Positions 1-5,406 are shown, numbered from the stretch's first letter. The stretch is 5,481 nt of DNA from Deltaproteobacteria bacterium UBA7527 (GCA_002478225.1 DLMV01000004.1:1-5481), one strand, 5' to 3'. The notes: generated by a model not told the origin, from the letters alone. Program-made: numbers and translations.

Positions 1-18
1 CAGCATCCGGTTCACCAT

Positions 19-39
19 GAGCTGTCAGCTATGAGCCGA
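19..39. repeat. Degenerate heptamer array, GAGCTGT/CAGCTAT type
   Basis: Three adjacent 7-bp units (gagctgt, cagctat, gagccga) share the core AGC at the same register. The same motif type reappears as two units at 2304-2317, after the desulfurase gene, so this is a dispersed repeat family and not local low complexity. The array may extend to the window edge. Confidence 0.55.
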
Positions 40-74
40 GCCTGGTGCTTGCGTCGCCCCCTCCAACTGATGCC

Positions 75-88
75 GTGAAAAGTGAAAG
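75..88. repeat. Heptamer pair GTGAAAR
   Basis: Two tandem 7-bp units, gtgaaaa and gtgaaag. The same unit recurs at 133-146, also in tandem, so the motif is repeated inside this gap on both sides of the CGTAATT array. Confidence 0.55.
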
Positions 89-93
89 GCCCC

Positions 94-121
94 CGTAATT
101 CGTAAATCGTAATTCTTAATT
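94..121. repeat. Heptamer array CGTAATT, four units
   Basis: Four consecutive degenerate 7-bp units: cgtaatt, cgtaaat, cgtaatt, cttaatt. An inverted version of the same array (acgaatt acgaatt acgg) lies at 247-264, making the two arms of an inverted repeat around the palindromic element. Confidence 0.7.
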
Positions 122-132
122 GGACGAACCCT

Positions 133-153
133 GTGAAAGGTGAAAGGTAAATG
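133..153. repeat. Heptamer array GTGAAAG, three units
   Basis: Two perfect 7-bp units (gtgaaag twice) are followed by a diverged third, gtaaatg. It runs directly into the palindromic element that begins at about 154. Confidence 0.65.
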
Positions 154-221
154 CGTCATTGCGAGCCCGCAGGGCGTGGCAATCCCATACAATAGGTCGC
201 TGCGTCGCTTCGCTCCTCTCA
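154..221. repeat. Palindromic GTCATTGCGAG-type dispersed repeat element (REP/MITE-like)
   Basis: On the plus strand the element starts with GCGTCATTGCGAG. The core at 158-183 can fold as ATTGC, a short internal loop, GCCC, loop GCA, GGGC, internal loop, GCAAT. The second half (197-218) is a GC-rich GTCGCTGCGTCGCTTCGCTC segment. From general knowledge, repeats joining a 'GTCATTGCGAG' end to a 'GAGCGAAGCGAC' segment are scattered between genes in many Desulfobacterota and Nitrospirota genomes. Here the right end (CTCCTCTCAC) has drifted from the expected CTCGCAATGAC, so the copy looks degenerate. It encodes no protein. If mobile it would depend on an enzyme supplied from elsewhere. I cannot count copies from one window. 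Confidence 0.6.
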
Positions 222-289
222 CTTTGTGCTTTTCCACTTACGTTTCACGAATTACGAATTACGGTTGTTCTCGCCGAACGTTCTCCTTC

Positions 290-324
290 GATATACGATA
301 TACTAACTACGATATACGATCTAT
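290..324. repeat. Heptamer array GATATAC, five units, overlapping the DUF167 stop codon
   Basis: Five consecutive 7-bp units in one register: gatatac, gatatac, taactac, gatatac, gatctat. The array runs into the 3' end of the DUF167 gene: the stop codon (307-309) lies in the third unit, and the last few codons are read from the fourth and fifth units. Confidence 0.75.
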
Positions 325-564
325 TAGGGTGTCCAGTGCTGCTTCATTGATATCGATGAAAACAACCTTGTTCCTCTCTTTTTCACCCCTGATGATCTGT
401 ATGGAAGATCTTTTCACTCCGAATACTTCGGAAAGATACTCTATAAGTTCCTCGTTCGCCTTACCGTCGCGGGGCAATGAGACCAGCTTCACCTTCAGTT
501 GTGACCCGGCCCTTGTTATGGCCCGCTTTCTGGCATTCGGAATGACCCGGACCTCAATGTTCAT
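307..564 (-). CDS. DUF167 / YggU family protein
   Basis: A small soluble protein of 85 residues, within the usual size range of the DUF167 (YggU, UPF0235) family. No biochemical function is established for the family that I know of. The family pattern is clear: a first strand ending in V-I-P-N-A (residues 7-11), the signature P-R-D-G-K-A-N-E-E-L (31-40), then R-G-E-K-E-R-N-K (59-66) before the last strand. It is probably the last gene of the operon, starting 9 bp after the yggT stop. DUF167 and YggT genes are commonly neighbours in bacteria. The only Shine-Dalgarno-like sequence, GGAGG on the minus strand at 578-582, lies 13 bp from the ATG, which is long, so translation may depend on coupling with yggT. 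The C-terminal residues and stop codon come from a GATATAC heptamer array, which may have replaced the original tail. Confidence 0.9.
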   Translation of the reverse strand: MNIEVRVIPNARKRAITRAGSQLKVKLVSLPRDGKANEELIEYLSEVFGVKRSSIQIIRGEKERNKVVFIDINEAALDTLIDRIS

Positions 565-573
565 ACGGCGTAT

Positions 574-861
574 TTATCCTCCCTGCCCCATCCTTGTCCC
601 GATGTCGAAGAGGGCCCTGATGAGGAATCTCTGTATGAAAATAACCATTATTATAAGGATGAACGGCGCCATGTCAAACATGCCTATCCTCGTCGGAAAT
701 GTCCTTGAGATCCTGTATGTTAACGGATCGACCAACCGGCAGATCGCCCGTACAAAGGGGTTATAAGGGCTCGGCCGGAACCAGGACAGAACGGCTCTGG
801 CGATGATGATCCACAGATACGCCTCAAGGAGCATATCAAGTATATTGGCAATGCTGGTCAT
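574..861 (-). CDS. YggT family integral membrane protein
   Basis: A 95-residue protein with two hydrophobic segments (about residues 3-26 and 62-85) around a polar loop. The loop carries the YggT family signature: A-R-A-V-L-S-W-F (21-28), then N-P-F-V-R, then V-D-P-L-T-Y-R-I-S-R-T-F-P (44-56). YggT proteins are inner-membrane proteins. Their role is not settled, although they have been associated with osmotic tolerance and with cell-division or membrane-organisation loci. The ATG overlaps the mtaB stop by 4 bp (ATGA), and no strong Shine-Dalgarno precedes it (CCGGAATTTT), so translational coupling to mtaB is likely. DUF167 follows after 9 bp, the familiar yggT-yggU pair. Length is normal and nothing in the sequence is broken. 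Confidence 0.9.
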   Translation of the reverse strand: MTSIANILDMLLEAYLWIIIARAVLSWFRPSPYNPFVRAICRLVDPLTYRISRTFPTRIGMFDMAPFILIIMVIFIQRFLIRALFDIGTRMGQGG

Positions 862-2144
862 AAAATTCCGGTTGTCTCGCCGATAAGAATCCCATCTTCT
901 ATGCTTTTAATTGTAACGGTGACACAATTATTTTCAAGTATTTTTACGAAAGGAATATGTACGGGCAGGTAATTGTCGGTATAGCCTCTCATATATTTTC
1001 CCCTGTAGAGCTTTCCTTCGGGGATGATCTCCATTCTCTTTCCCAGAAATCTCTTATAAAAATCTTTCCGTTTCGCTGCATCGAGCTGCCTTAAGAGCCT
1101 CACCCGTTCTTTCTTCAGGGCATCAGGCACCTGGTCATGAAAGGTGGCGGCAAGGCTCCCGCTTCGCGCAGAAAAGGGAAAGACATGAAGATAATAGAAC
1201 CCGGCCTTTTCAAGAAAACGGTATGTTTCCATGAGCAGCGCCTCATCCTCACCGGGGAAACCGGCTATTACGTCGAGTCCTATACCCACATCCTCCATCT
1301 TCTCCTGCAACCTTTCAAGAAGATTTTTTATGTAAGCCTGCGTGTATGGCCTTCCCATCCTTGCAAGCACTTCATCGGACGCGCTCTGCATTGGTATATG
1401 GATGCTCCTTGCGAGCTTATGCGATCCTGCGATAATATCCATCAATTCATTATCGATATAGAGCGGGTCCACCGAGCTCATCCGTATCCTTTCCGGTGTC
1501 TCACTCTCTTCAAGGCGCCTGATCAATTCCTTCAGATCAGCACCTGTTTCGGGATCACGGTACGATGATATCTCGATGCCGGTCAGTACCACCTCCTTTA
1601 TCGCCTTCTTCTTCAACAACCCCATCAGGCGGATAATGTCGTTGACAGGACGGCTTCTGGGCACCCCCCGCGCGTATGGTACGATACAGTAGCTGCAGAA
1701 TCTGTCGCAGCCGTCCTGTATCTTGAAAAAAAAACGTGTCCTCCCGACAGGAAGGTCTCCGGCCGGGAGGTCCTCGATCAACGGGCCGCCGCTCAACAAC
1801 CTTAGGTCGGTCACAAAACAACCGTTCTTCTGCAACAGCTTGTCAATATGAAACTTATCTTCATGCCCCAGCACAAGATCGGCCCCGTATGCCCGGTCTG
1901 GGTACACCTGTGCGTGGCATCCTGCAAGGATCATCCTTGCCTTCCTGTTCTTTATCCTGGCTGTATTGATAAATCTCCTTACATCCCTTTCCGCGCCGTC
2001 CGTAAGCGTACAGGCGTTGATGATAATGATATCGGCATTTCCTATTGGGCCGGGAGCAAACCCTTTGTCCTTGAGCTTGTTCACAATCACATGGGAATCC
2101 CACTGGTTTGCCTTGCAGCCTGTTGTGTGGAGAAAGAATTTCAT
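858..2144 (-). CDS. mtaB: tRNA t6A37 C2-methylthiotransferase (MtaB-type)
   Basis: A radical-SAM methylthiotransferase expected to convert t6A37 into ms2t6A37 in tRNAs reading ANN codons. The 428-residue protein has all three family domains. The N-terminal MTTase domain has Cys10 (T-T-G-C-K-A-N-Q), Cys45 and Cys76 to bind the auxiliary [4Fe-4S] cluster. The radical-SAM domain has Cys146, Cys150 and Cys153 (C-x3-C-x2-C) for the SAM cluster. A TRAM-like tRNA-binding domain follows at about 362-428. The G-C-K-x-N-Q motif and overall length favour MtaB over MiaB or RimO. That assignment is family recognition, not proof. I chose ATG 2144 because the homologous sequence begins there. A longer frame from a TTG at 2198 adds 18 residues read only from repeat DNA. 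No clear Shine-Dalgarno is visible. The gene lies 169 bp after the desulfurase and overlaps yggT by 4 bp. Confidence 0.9.
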   Translation of the reverse strand: MKFFLHTTGCKANQWDSHVIVNKLKDKGFAPGPIGNADIIIINACTLTDGAERDVRRFINTARIKNRKARMILAGCHAQVYPDRAYGADLVLGHEDKFHIDKLLQKNGCFVTDLRLLSGGPLIEDLPAGDLPVGRTRFFFKIQDGCDRFCSYCIVPYARGVPRSRPVNDIIRLMGLLKKKAIKEVVLTGIEISSYRDPETGADLKELIRRLEESETPERIRMSSVDPLYIDNELMDIIAGSHKLARSIHIPMQSASDEVLARMGRPYTQAYIKNLLERLQEKMEDVGIGLDVIAGFPGEDEALLMETYRFLEKAGFYYLHVFPFSARSGSLAATFHDQVPDALKKERVRLLRQLDAAKRKDFYKRFLGKRMEIIPEGKLYRGKYMRGYTDNYLPVHIPFVKILENNCVTVTIKSIEDGILIGETTGIL

Positions 2145-2165
2145 TCTAATAACCAGCCAAGCACG

Positions 2166-2292
2166 AAATCCTAATATCGAAACTCTAAACAATATCAAAA
2201 TGCAAATATTAAATGTTCAAAACAAATACATGTTGTTTATGTTTTGAATTTTGAACATTTGAATTTGTTTAGTGCTTCGATATTGGGATTTA
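2166..2292. repeat. AT-rich imperfect inverted repeat between the desulfurase gene and mtaB
   Basis: The left arm (2166-2223) and right arm (2241-2292) are imperfect reverse complements. The outer part matches as AAATCCTAATATCGAA against its complement at 2276-2291 with one mismatch, and CTAAACAA also matches. The inner part is a perfect 12-bp pair: AAATGTTCAAAA (2211-2222) with TTTTGAACATTT (2249-2260). The right arm also contains a perfect heptamer duplication (ttttgaa twice, 2242-2255), and the left arm can be read in 7-bp steps. In the transcript it could form a long AU-rich hairpin in the 169-bp gap. It has no GC-rich stem with a U-run, so it is not a standard intrinsic terminator. Confidence 0.7.
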
Positions 2293-2303
2293 TTATTTCC
2301 ATT

Positions 2304-2317
2304 GAACTGTGAGCTAT
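2304..2317. repeat. Heptamer pair GAACTGT-GAGCTAT overlapping the desulfurase stop codon
   Basis: Two 7-bp units, of the same motif type as the array at 19-39. The stop codon of the desulfurase gene (2314-2316, read on the minus strand) lies inside the second unit. Confidence 0.5.
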
Positions 2318-3474
2318 TTCTTGTACAGCGGTGACATAGCGCGCAAGCGGCTCACTAATTCGGGGATGACAGATAGAACGTAATCTACGTCTTCTTCCGT
2401 ATTCTCCCTCCCGAGGCTGAAGCGTACAGCGCTCTGACATACTTCAGGGGGGATGTTCATGGCAAGAAGCACGTGGGAGGGCTCTGTGGAGCCGGCGGAG
2501 CAGGCAGATCCCGAGGACACAGCGATCCCATTCACGTCAAGGGCCATCAGCAATGATTCTGCCTCAACATATTCAAAGCTCATGTTCAGCGTGTTGGGAA
2601 GCCTCGCTGTTTGATGGCCGTTGAGCCTCACATGATCGACCTTTTCCAGAATACCTTCAAGCAATCTTTTCCTTAGCAATTCGATCTTATTATGCTCGCT
2701 CCGCATCTCCCTTTTGACGATCTCGCACGCCGCGCCGAAGGCAACGATCCCGATCACGTTCTCGGTGCCGGCCCTTCTGCCGTTCTCCTGATGCCCGCCA
2801 TGGATAAGGTTATCGATCTCCAGTCCTTCTCTCACATAAAGGGCCCCGACCCCCTTTGGCGCGTAGACCTTATGACCTGAATAGCTTGCAAGGTCAACAT
2901 TCAGCGAGTGAATATCGATGTCGATCTTGCCCATGGCCTGCACCATATCGGAATGGAACAAAACACCGCGCTCGCGCGCTATTGCCCCGATCTCTCTAAT
3001 GGGAAATACGGTACCCGTTTCATTATTTGCATACATGACCGATATGAGTATCGTATCCTTCTGTATTGCCCTCTTTACATCATCAGGCTCGATCTGCCCA
3101 TCCCCGTCAACAGGGAGGTAGGTGATCCTGAACCCTTTTTTCTCAAGATATTTACAGACATTGAGCACCCCGGGATGCTCAACGGTGGTTGTTATAATAT
3201 GCCCGCCCAGCTCGCGTTTCGCAAAGGCAGCACCCTTGATGGCGTGGTTGTCGCTCTCTGTGCCGCAGCTTGTCACGACGATCTCTTCAGGGTGCGCATG
3301 TATCATGTCCGCTATCTGCAACCGTGCGCGTTCATAATAAGCGCGGACATCCATGCCCGCCCAGTGAAGGCTCGATGGATTCCCGTACAGTCCCGTCAGA
3401 AAAGGCGCTATTGCTTCCGCCACTTCAGGATGGATCGGGGTCGTCGCGTTGTTATCGAGATATACCCTTCTCAA
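2314..3474 (-). CDS. nifS: Cysteine desulfurase, NifS/IscS class (PLP enzyme)
   Basis: Removes sulfur from L-cysteine to give alanine and an enzyme-bound persulfide, the sulfur source for Fe-S clusters and thio-modifications. The 386-residue protein is full length for a group I aminotransferase class V desulfurase. It starts with Y-L-D-N-N-A-T-T-P, has the PLP-stacking His100 (V-E-H-P-G), Asp176 and Gln179 in the H-S-D-M-V-Q-A motif, and the PLP lysine Lys202 in S-G-H-K. The catalytic Cys325 lies in S-S-G-S-A-C-S-A-G-S. Lys202 and Cys325 match the numbering of Azotobacter NifS. The start is a TTG at 3474, preceded 6 bp upstream by AAAGGT; no in-frame ATG gives a family-like N-terminus. It follows the NIL-ferredoxin gene after 10 bp. 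No IscU or NifU scaffold is visible in the window, so calling it NifS or IscS is a matter of class, and no role in nitrogen fixation is implied. Confidence 0.93.
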   Translation of the reverse strand: MRRVYLDNNATTPIHPEVAEAIAPFLTGLYGNPSSLHWAGMDVRAYYERARLQIADMIHAHPEEIVVTSCGTESDNHAIKGAAFAKRELGGHIITTTVEHPGVLNVCKYLEKKGFRITYLPVDGDGQIEPDDVKRAIQKDTILISVMYANNETGTVFPIREIGAIARERGVLFHSDMVQAMGKIDIDIHSLNVDLASYSGHKVYAPKGVGALYVREGLEIDNLIHGGHQENGRRAGTENVIGIVAFGAACEIVKREMRSEHNKIELLRKRLLEGILEKVDHVRLNGHQTARLPNTLNMSFEYVEAESLLMALDVNGIAVSSGSACSAGSTEPSHVLLAMNIPPEVCQSAVRFSLGRENTEEDVDYVLSVIPELVSRLRAMSPLYKK

Positions 3475-3480
3475 TTTTTT

Positions 3481-3486
3481 ACCTTT
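3481..3486 (-). promoter_or_regulatory. Ribosome binding site deciding the TTG start of the desulfurase
   Basis: AAAGGT on the minus strand, 6 bp before TTG 3474. It overlaps the TAA stop of the upstream NIL-ferredoxin gene (3485-3487), so terminating ribosomes sit on this site. That arrangement favours translational coupling and supports the TTG start. Confidence 0.7.
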
Positions 3487-3895
3487 AATCGAAAAAGACG
3501 CTCATTGCCTTTACAGGACAGACCTTTACACAGAGCTCGCAGGCGACACACCGTTCGTAGTCAAATGCTACTTTCATGGTGCTCCTGTCAGGAATATACA
3601 GCGCATCAGGGGCGCATACGCTCGTACACACACCACAGTGAACGCATTTCAGATCATCCCGGTTTATATCCTGCTCAATAGGTTCCGTATCGATATTCAG
3701 GTCCCTGAGGTAACCCATGCCCCTTTCAAAGTCGCCTTCCTCTGCTTCAATCTCAAGAACCATCATGGACTCGGCCTTCGGGGAAATGTTCGCCCTCAGG
3801 ATATTTACGACAAGGTTGTAGTTCTTCACGAGCCCGTATACTACCGGTTTATCGATGGTATCCCGCTTAAACCGCAAGATCATTCTTTTTTTCAT
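3485..3895 (-). CDS. NIL domain protein with two [4Fe-4S] ferredoxin motifs
   Basis: A 136-residue two-domain protein. Residues about 4-75 form a NIL domain, a small fold first known from the methionine-binding end of MetN transport ATPases. Residues 82-130 are a 2[4Fe-4S] ferredoxin with two complete sets: Cys84, 87, 90, 94 (C-x2-C-x2-C-x3-C) and Cys116, 119, 122, 126 followed by Pro. In methanogens, proteins of this NIL/ferredoxin type act with COG1900 in making homocysteine from aspartate semialdehyde and sulfide, possibly carrying electrons or sulfur. That role is transferred by family here. No COG1900 gene is in the window, but a COG2122 gene is immediately upstream (54-bp gap) and a desulfurase 10 bp downstream. 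ATG 3895 is chosen because GCGAGGT sits 6 bp before it. A TTG at 3934 would add 13 residues that do not look like the family. Confidence 0.88.
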   Translation of the reverse strand: MKKRMILRFKRDTIDKPVVYGLVKNYNLVVNILRANISPKAESMMVLEIEAEEGDFERGMGYLRDLNIDTEPIEQDINRDDLKCVHCGVCTSVCAPDALYIPDRSTMKVAFDYERCVACELCVKVCPVKAMSVFFD

Positions 3896-3900
3896 ACAAT

Positions 3901-3907
3901 ACCTCGC
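3901..3907 (-). promoter_or_regulatory. Ribosome binding site supporting ATG 3895 of the NIL-ferredoxin gene
   Basis: GCGAGGT on the minus strand, with its GAGG core about 6 bp before ATG 3895. It favours this start over the TTG at 3934 and the internal ATG at 3883, which has only an A-rich run before it. Confidence 0.6.
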
Positions 3908-3949
3908 TCGCCTTAAGCCGCAAGTCTTGGGCAAGAGGCCATCGGCCTG

Positions 3950-4672
3950 TTATATTTCTACTATCTCTACATCACCCCAAACGCCGAGGGATTCACCAAA
4001 GATGATCAGAATGCCTAAAACGCCGGGGAATACCTTCCCTCTTTCGATCGCTGTCGTTATGTCGTCCTTCTTTTTTACAATATTACCGAGCCAAGTTGCA
4101 AGTCCATCAGTGAAAAGTGCAGACCTTCCAATGACACAGACTGCGTCGGCCTCTCCGAAACTCAAAGAATGACCTACGGTTCCCGAGGATGTACAGACCC
4201 CGTATGGTCTGTCATGGGGCTTTATCGAGACACCGATCCTTTCGCTAAAAGGAGAATCTTCAGCATAGACCGCGATGACCCTCTCGACGTCTGTCCTGAG
4301 AAAAATATCGCCGCCATTTTCAATAATATATTCTTCGGAGAGCGGTGCAATATCCCGGCCGATGAACTCCGCGATCGCCCCTGCAACTGTTGCCATGGGG
4401 CCAACCCCGATGAGCCGTGAAGCCTCCATCATCTCTCTCGCTATCCGCGGCGCAAATGGATCATCTCCGACGGGCACAAGGCTGTCTCTGAACTCAGGCC
4501 TTAGTTTTATATATTCTTCAAGCTGATTCCTGTAGAAAAGGACCTTCCCCATAATGAGGCCATGGAAGTTCTCCCGCGTACAGCAAAAAAGGTCTGTCTC
4601 CTTGTACTGCACTTCATAGCAGACGAGATCGTCGGGTTTTGATATCTTCCTGTAGAATCGCTCTTCGAACAT
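3950..4672 (-). CDS. UPF0280 / COG2122 protein, ApbE-like fold
   Basis: A 240-residue soluble protein of the UPF0280 (COG2122) family, which is related in fold to ApbE flavin transferases. Visible signatures: an R-F-Y-R...Y-x-V-x-Y-K-E-T-D-L N-terminus, G-V-G-P-M-A-T-V-A-G-A-I (89-100), E-N-G-G-D-I (118-123, matching the G-G-D-I segment of ApbE), C-T-S-S-G-T-V-G-H-S (160-169) and E-A-D-A-V-C-V (174-180). Length is normal. In Methanosarcina a COG2122 protein has been reported to matter for cysteine and homocysteine synthesis when sulfide is scarce; I recall this from the literature and transfer it by family. Its place between cysE and a NIL-ferredoxin gene fits a sulfur role. FMN transfer remains an alternative. 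ATG 4672 gives the family N-terminus, but the only Shine-Dalgarno-like sequence (GAAGGT) touches the start codon, so initiation may be weak. Confidence 0.85.
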   Translation of the reverse strand: MFEERFYRKISKPDDLVCYEVQYKETDLFCCTRENFHGLIMGKVLFYRNQLEEYIKLRPEFRDSLVPVGDDPFAPRIAREMMEASRLIGVGPMATVAGAIAEFIGRDIAPLSEEYIIENGGDIFLRTDVERVIAVYAEDSPFSERIGVSIKPHDRPYGVCTSSGTVGHSLSFGEADAVCVIGRSALFTDGLATWLGNIVKKKDDITTAIERGKVFPGVLGILIIFGESLGVWGDVEIVEI

Positions 4673-4687
4673 ACCTTCAGTAATGCA

Positions 4688-4722
4688 GCAGAGAGCAGAG
4701 AGCTGAGTGCTGAGTGCTGAGG
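4688..4722. repeat. Heptamer array GCWGAGW, five units
   Basis: Five 7-bp units in exact register: gcagaga twice, gctgagt twice, then gctgagg. They fill most of the left half of the 80-bp gap between cysE and the COG2122 gene, ending about 15 bp upstream of the COG2122 start codon. Confidence 0.75.
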
Positions 4723-4733
4723 CTCTTCGTGTA

Positions 4734-4754
4734 TACTGCGTACTGCATAACTCT
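4734..4754. repeat. Heptamer array TACTGCR, reaching the cysE stop codon
   Basis: Two clear 7-bp units (tactgcg, tactgca) and a diverged third (taactct). The cysE stop codon (4753-4755) begins inside the third unit. The motif differs from the neighbouring GCWGAGW array but keeps the same period. Confidence 0.55.
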
Positions 4755-5400
4755 ACTTTTTCTCCTCTTTTTCATTCACCATGATCTTTTCCTCAAGCAC
4801 TCTTACCCTCTCAAGGAGGGAGGCAATGGCCCGCGACTGAGGGTCCGGCATAAAGCCGGTGTCCATCTGGATCCTTGTTTCACCTTCAACACGGAAGACG
4901 ACCTTGCCGGGAATACCGACAACAATGGAGTTGGGGGGGATCTCGGTAACCACCACGGAGTTTGCCCCGATCTTAGTATTATTACCGACCTTCACAGGGC
5001 CAAGCACCTTTGCCCCCGTTCCGATGACAACGTTGTCGCCGATGGTCGGGTGTCTCTTGACCTTCTTCCACGTGGTGCCTCCGAGGGTTACACCGTGGTA
5101 TATAGTAACATTATCGCCTATCTCAGAGGTCTCTCCAATGACCACACCCATTCCGTGATCTATAAAAAATCTCCTTCCGATTTTGGCGCCGGGGTGGATC
5201 TCTATCCCTGTTAGGAATCTCCCGATGTGCGAAATCAATCTCCCCAAAAAGTACATCTTATGGACCCAGAACCAGTGGCTGAACCTGTAAAAAAGCACAG
5301 CGTGGAACCCTGGGTAACAGAAGATGATCTCCATGACGCTTCGTGCGGCCGGATCATGCTCGAACGTTGCCTCAATATCTTCGCGGATAGTGGACGCCAT
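4753..5400 (-). CDS. cysE: Serine O-acetyltransferase (short, Bacillus-type)
   Basis: Transfers acetyl from acetyl-CoA to L-serine to give O-acetylserine, the acceptor that O-acetylserine sulfhydrylase joins with sulfide to make cysteine. The protein has 215 residues, typical of short SATs without the long N-terminal domain of E. coli CysE. After a helical N-terminus (1-60, with E-D-I-E-A-T-F-E-H-D-P-A-A-R-S) comes a left-handed beta-helix of hexapeptide repeats (about 64-165). Active-site residues are His82 in D-H-G-M-G and Glu67 fifteen residues earlier, where E. coli has Asp. The Y-H-G-V-T-L-G-G loop (101-108), His117 and G-I-P-G-K (162-166) are also present. The C-terminus is a charged helix ending in K-K and lacks the terminal Ile used to dock O-acetylserine sulfhydrylase. 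No Shine-Dalgarno precedes ATG 5400, but a strong promoter lies directly upstream. It is the first gene of the cluster. Confidence 0.95.
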   Translation of the reverse strand: MASTIREDIEATFEHDPAARSVMEIIFCYPGFHAVLFYRFSHWFWVHKMYFLGRLISHIGRFLTGIEIHPGAKIGRRFFIDHGMGVVIGETSEIGDNVTIYHGVTLGGTTWKKVKRHPTIGDNVVIGTGAKVLGPVKVGNNTKIGANSVVVTEIPPNSIVVGIPGKVVFRVEGETRIQMDTGFMPDPQSRAIASLLERVRVLEEKIMVNEKEEKK

Positions 5401-5406
5401 GCATGA

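Larger units (their letters stand above)
93..264. repeat. Inverted repeat pair (arms 93-121 and 236-264) enclosing the palindromic element
   Basis: The 29-bp left arm (93-121) and the reverse complement of the right arm (236-264) agree at about 23 of 29 positions by my hand alignment. The first 13 bases of the alignment (ccgtaattcgtaa) are identical. Both arms are heptamer arrays. The palindromic element at 154-221 sits between them, giving a nested, composite structure. Confidence 0.6.
1..306. other. Gene-free, repeat-filled region downstream of the operon
   Basis: This stretch beyond the last minus-strand gene has no credible coding sequence. The short open frames here are low-complexity translations of repeats and resemble no protein family I know. 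It holds several degenerate heptamer arrays, an inverted repeat pair (93-121 and 236-264) and a palindromic GTCATTGCGAG-type element (about 154-221). I see no stem followed by a U-run on the minus strand that would make a convincing intrinsic terminator for the operon, and no tRNA or other RNA gene. The individual repeats are listed separately. Confidence 0.7.

Noticed and set aside
257..276. Similarity between 257-276 and the mtaB 3' end at 864-882 (AATT-CGGTTGT-CTCGCCG with one mismatch and one gap)
   Set aside because: Too short to separate from chance in a window of this size. It could be a relic of a local duplication but nothing else supports that.
19..324. CRISPR array
   Set aside because: The repeats are 7 bp and directly tandem with no spacers of uniform length, and no cas genes are present.
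140..766. Long plus-strand open frame of about 208 codons
   Set aside because: It lies antisense to DUF167 and yggT and runs through repeat DNA. Its translation has no family features, while both minus-strand genes are clearly recognisable.
2171..2198. Possible internal promoter for mtaB (TTGATA, 16 bp, TATTAG on the minus strand)
   Set aside because: It lies in AT-rich repeat DNA where such matches are expected by chance, and the -10 match is poor. It is recorded only as a possibility.
2908..3681. Plus-strand open frame of about 257 codons opposite the desulfurase
   Set aside because: It is antisense to a fully conserved PLP enzyme and part of the NIL-ferredoxin gene, with low-likelihood composition and no motif. 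It is a shadow frame.
3936..3948. Small hairpin AGGCC-ATC-GGCCT right after the COG2122 stop codon, considered as a terminator
   Set aside because: Only a 5-bp stem, no U-run follows on the minus strand, and the next gene starts about 40 bp further in the same direction.
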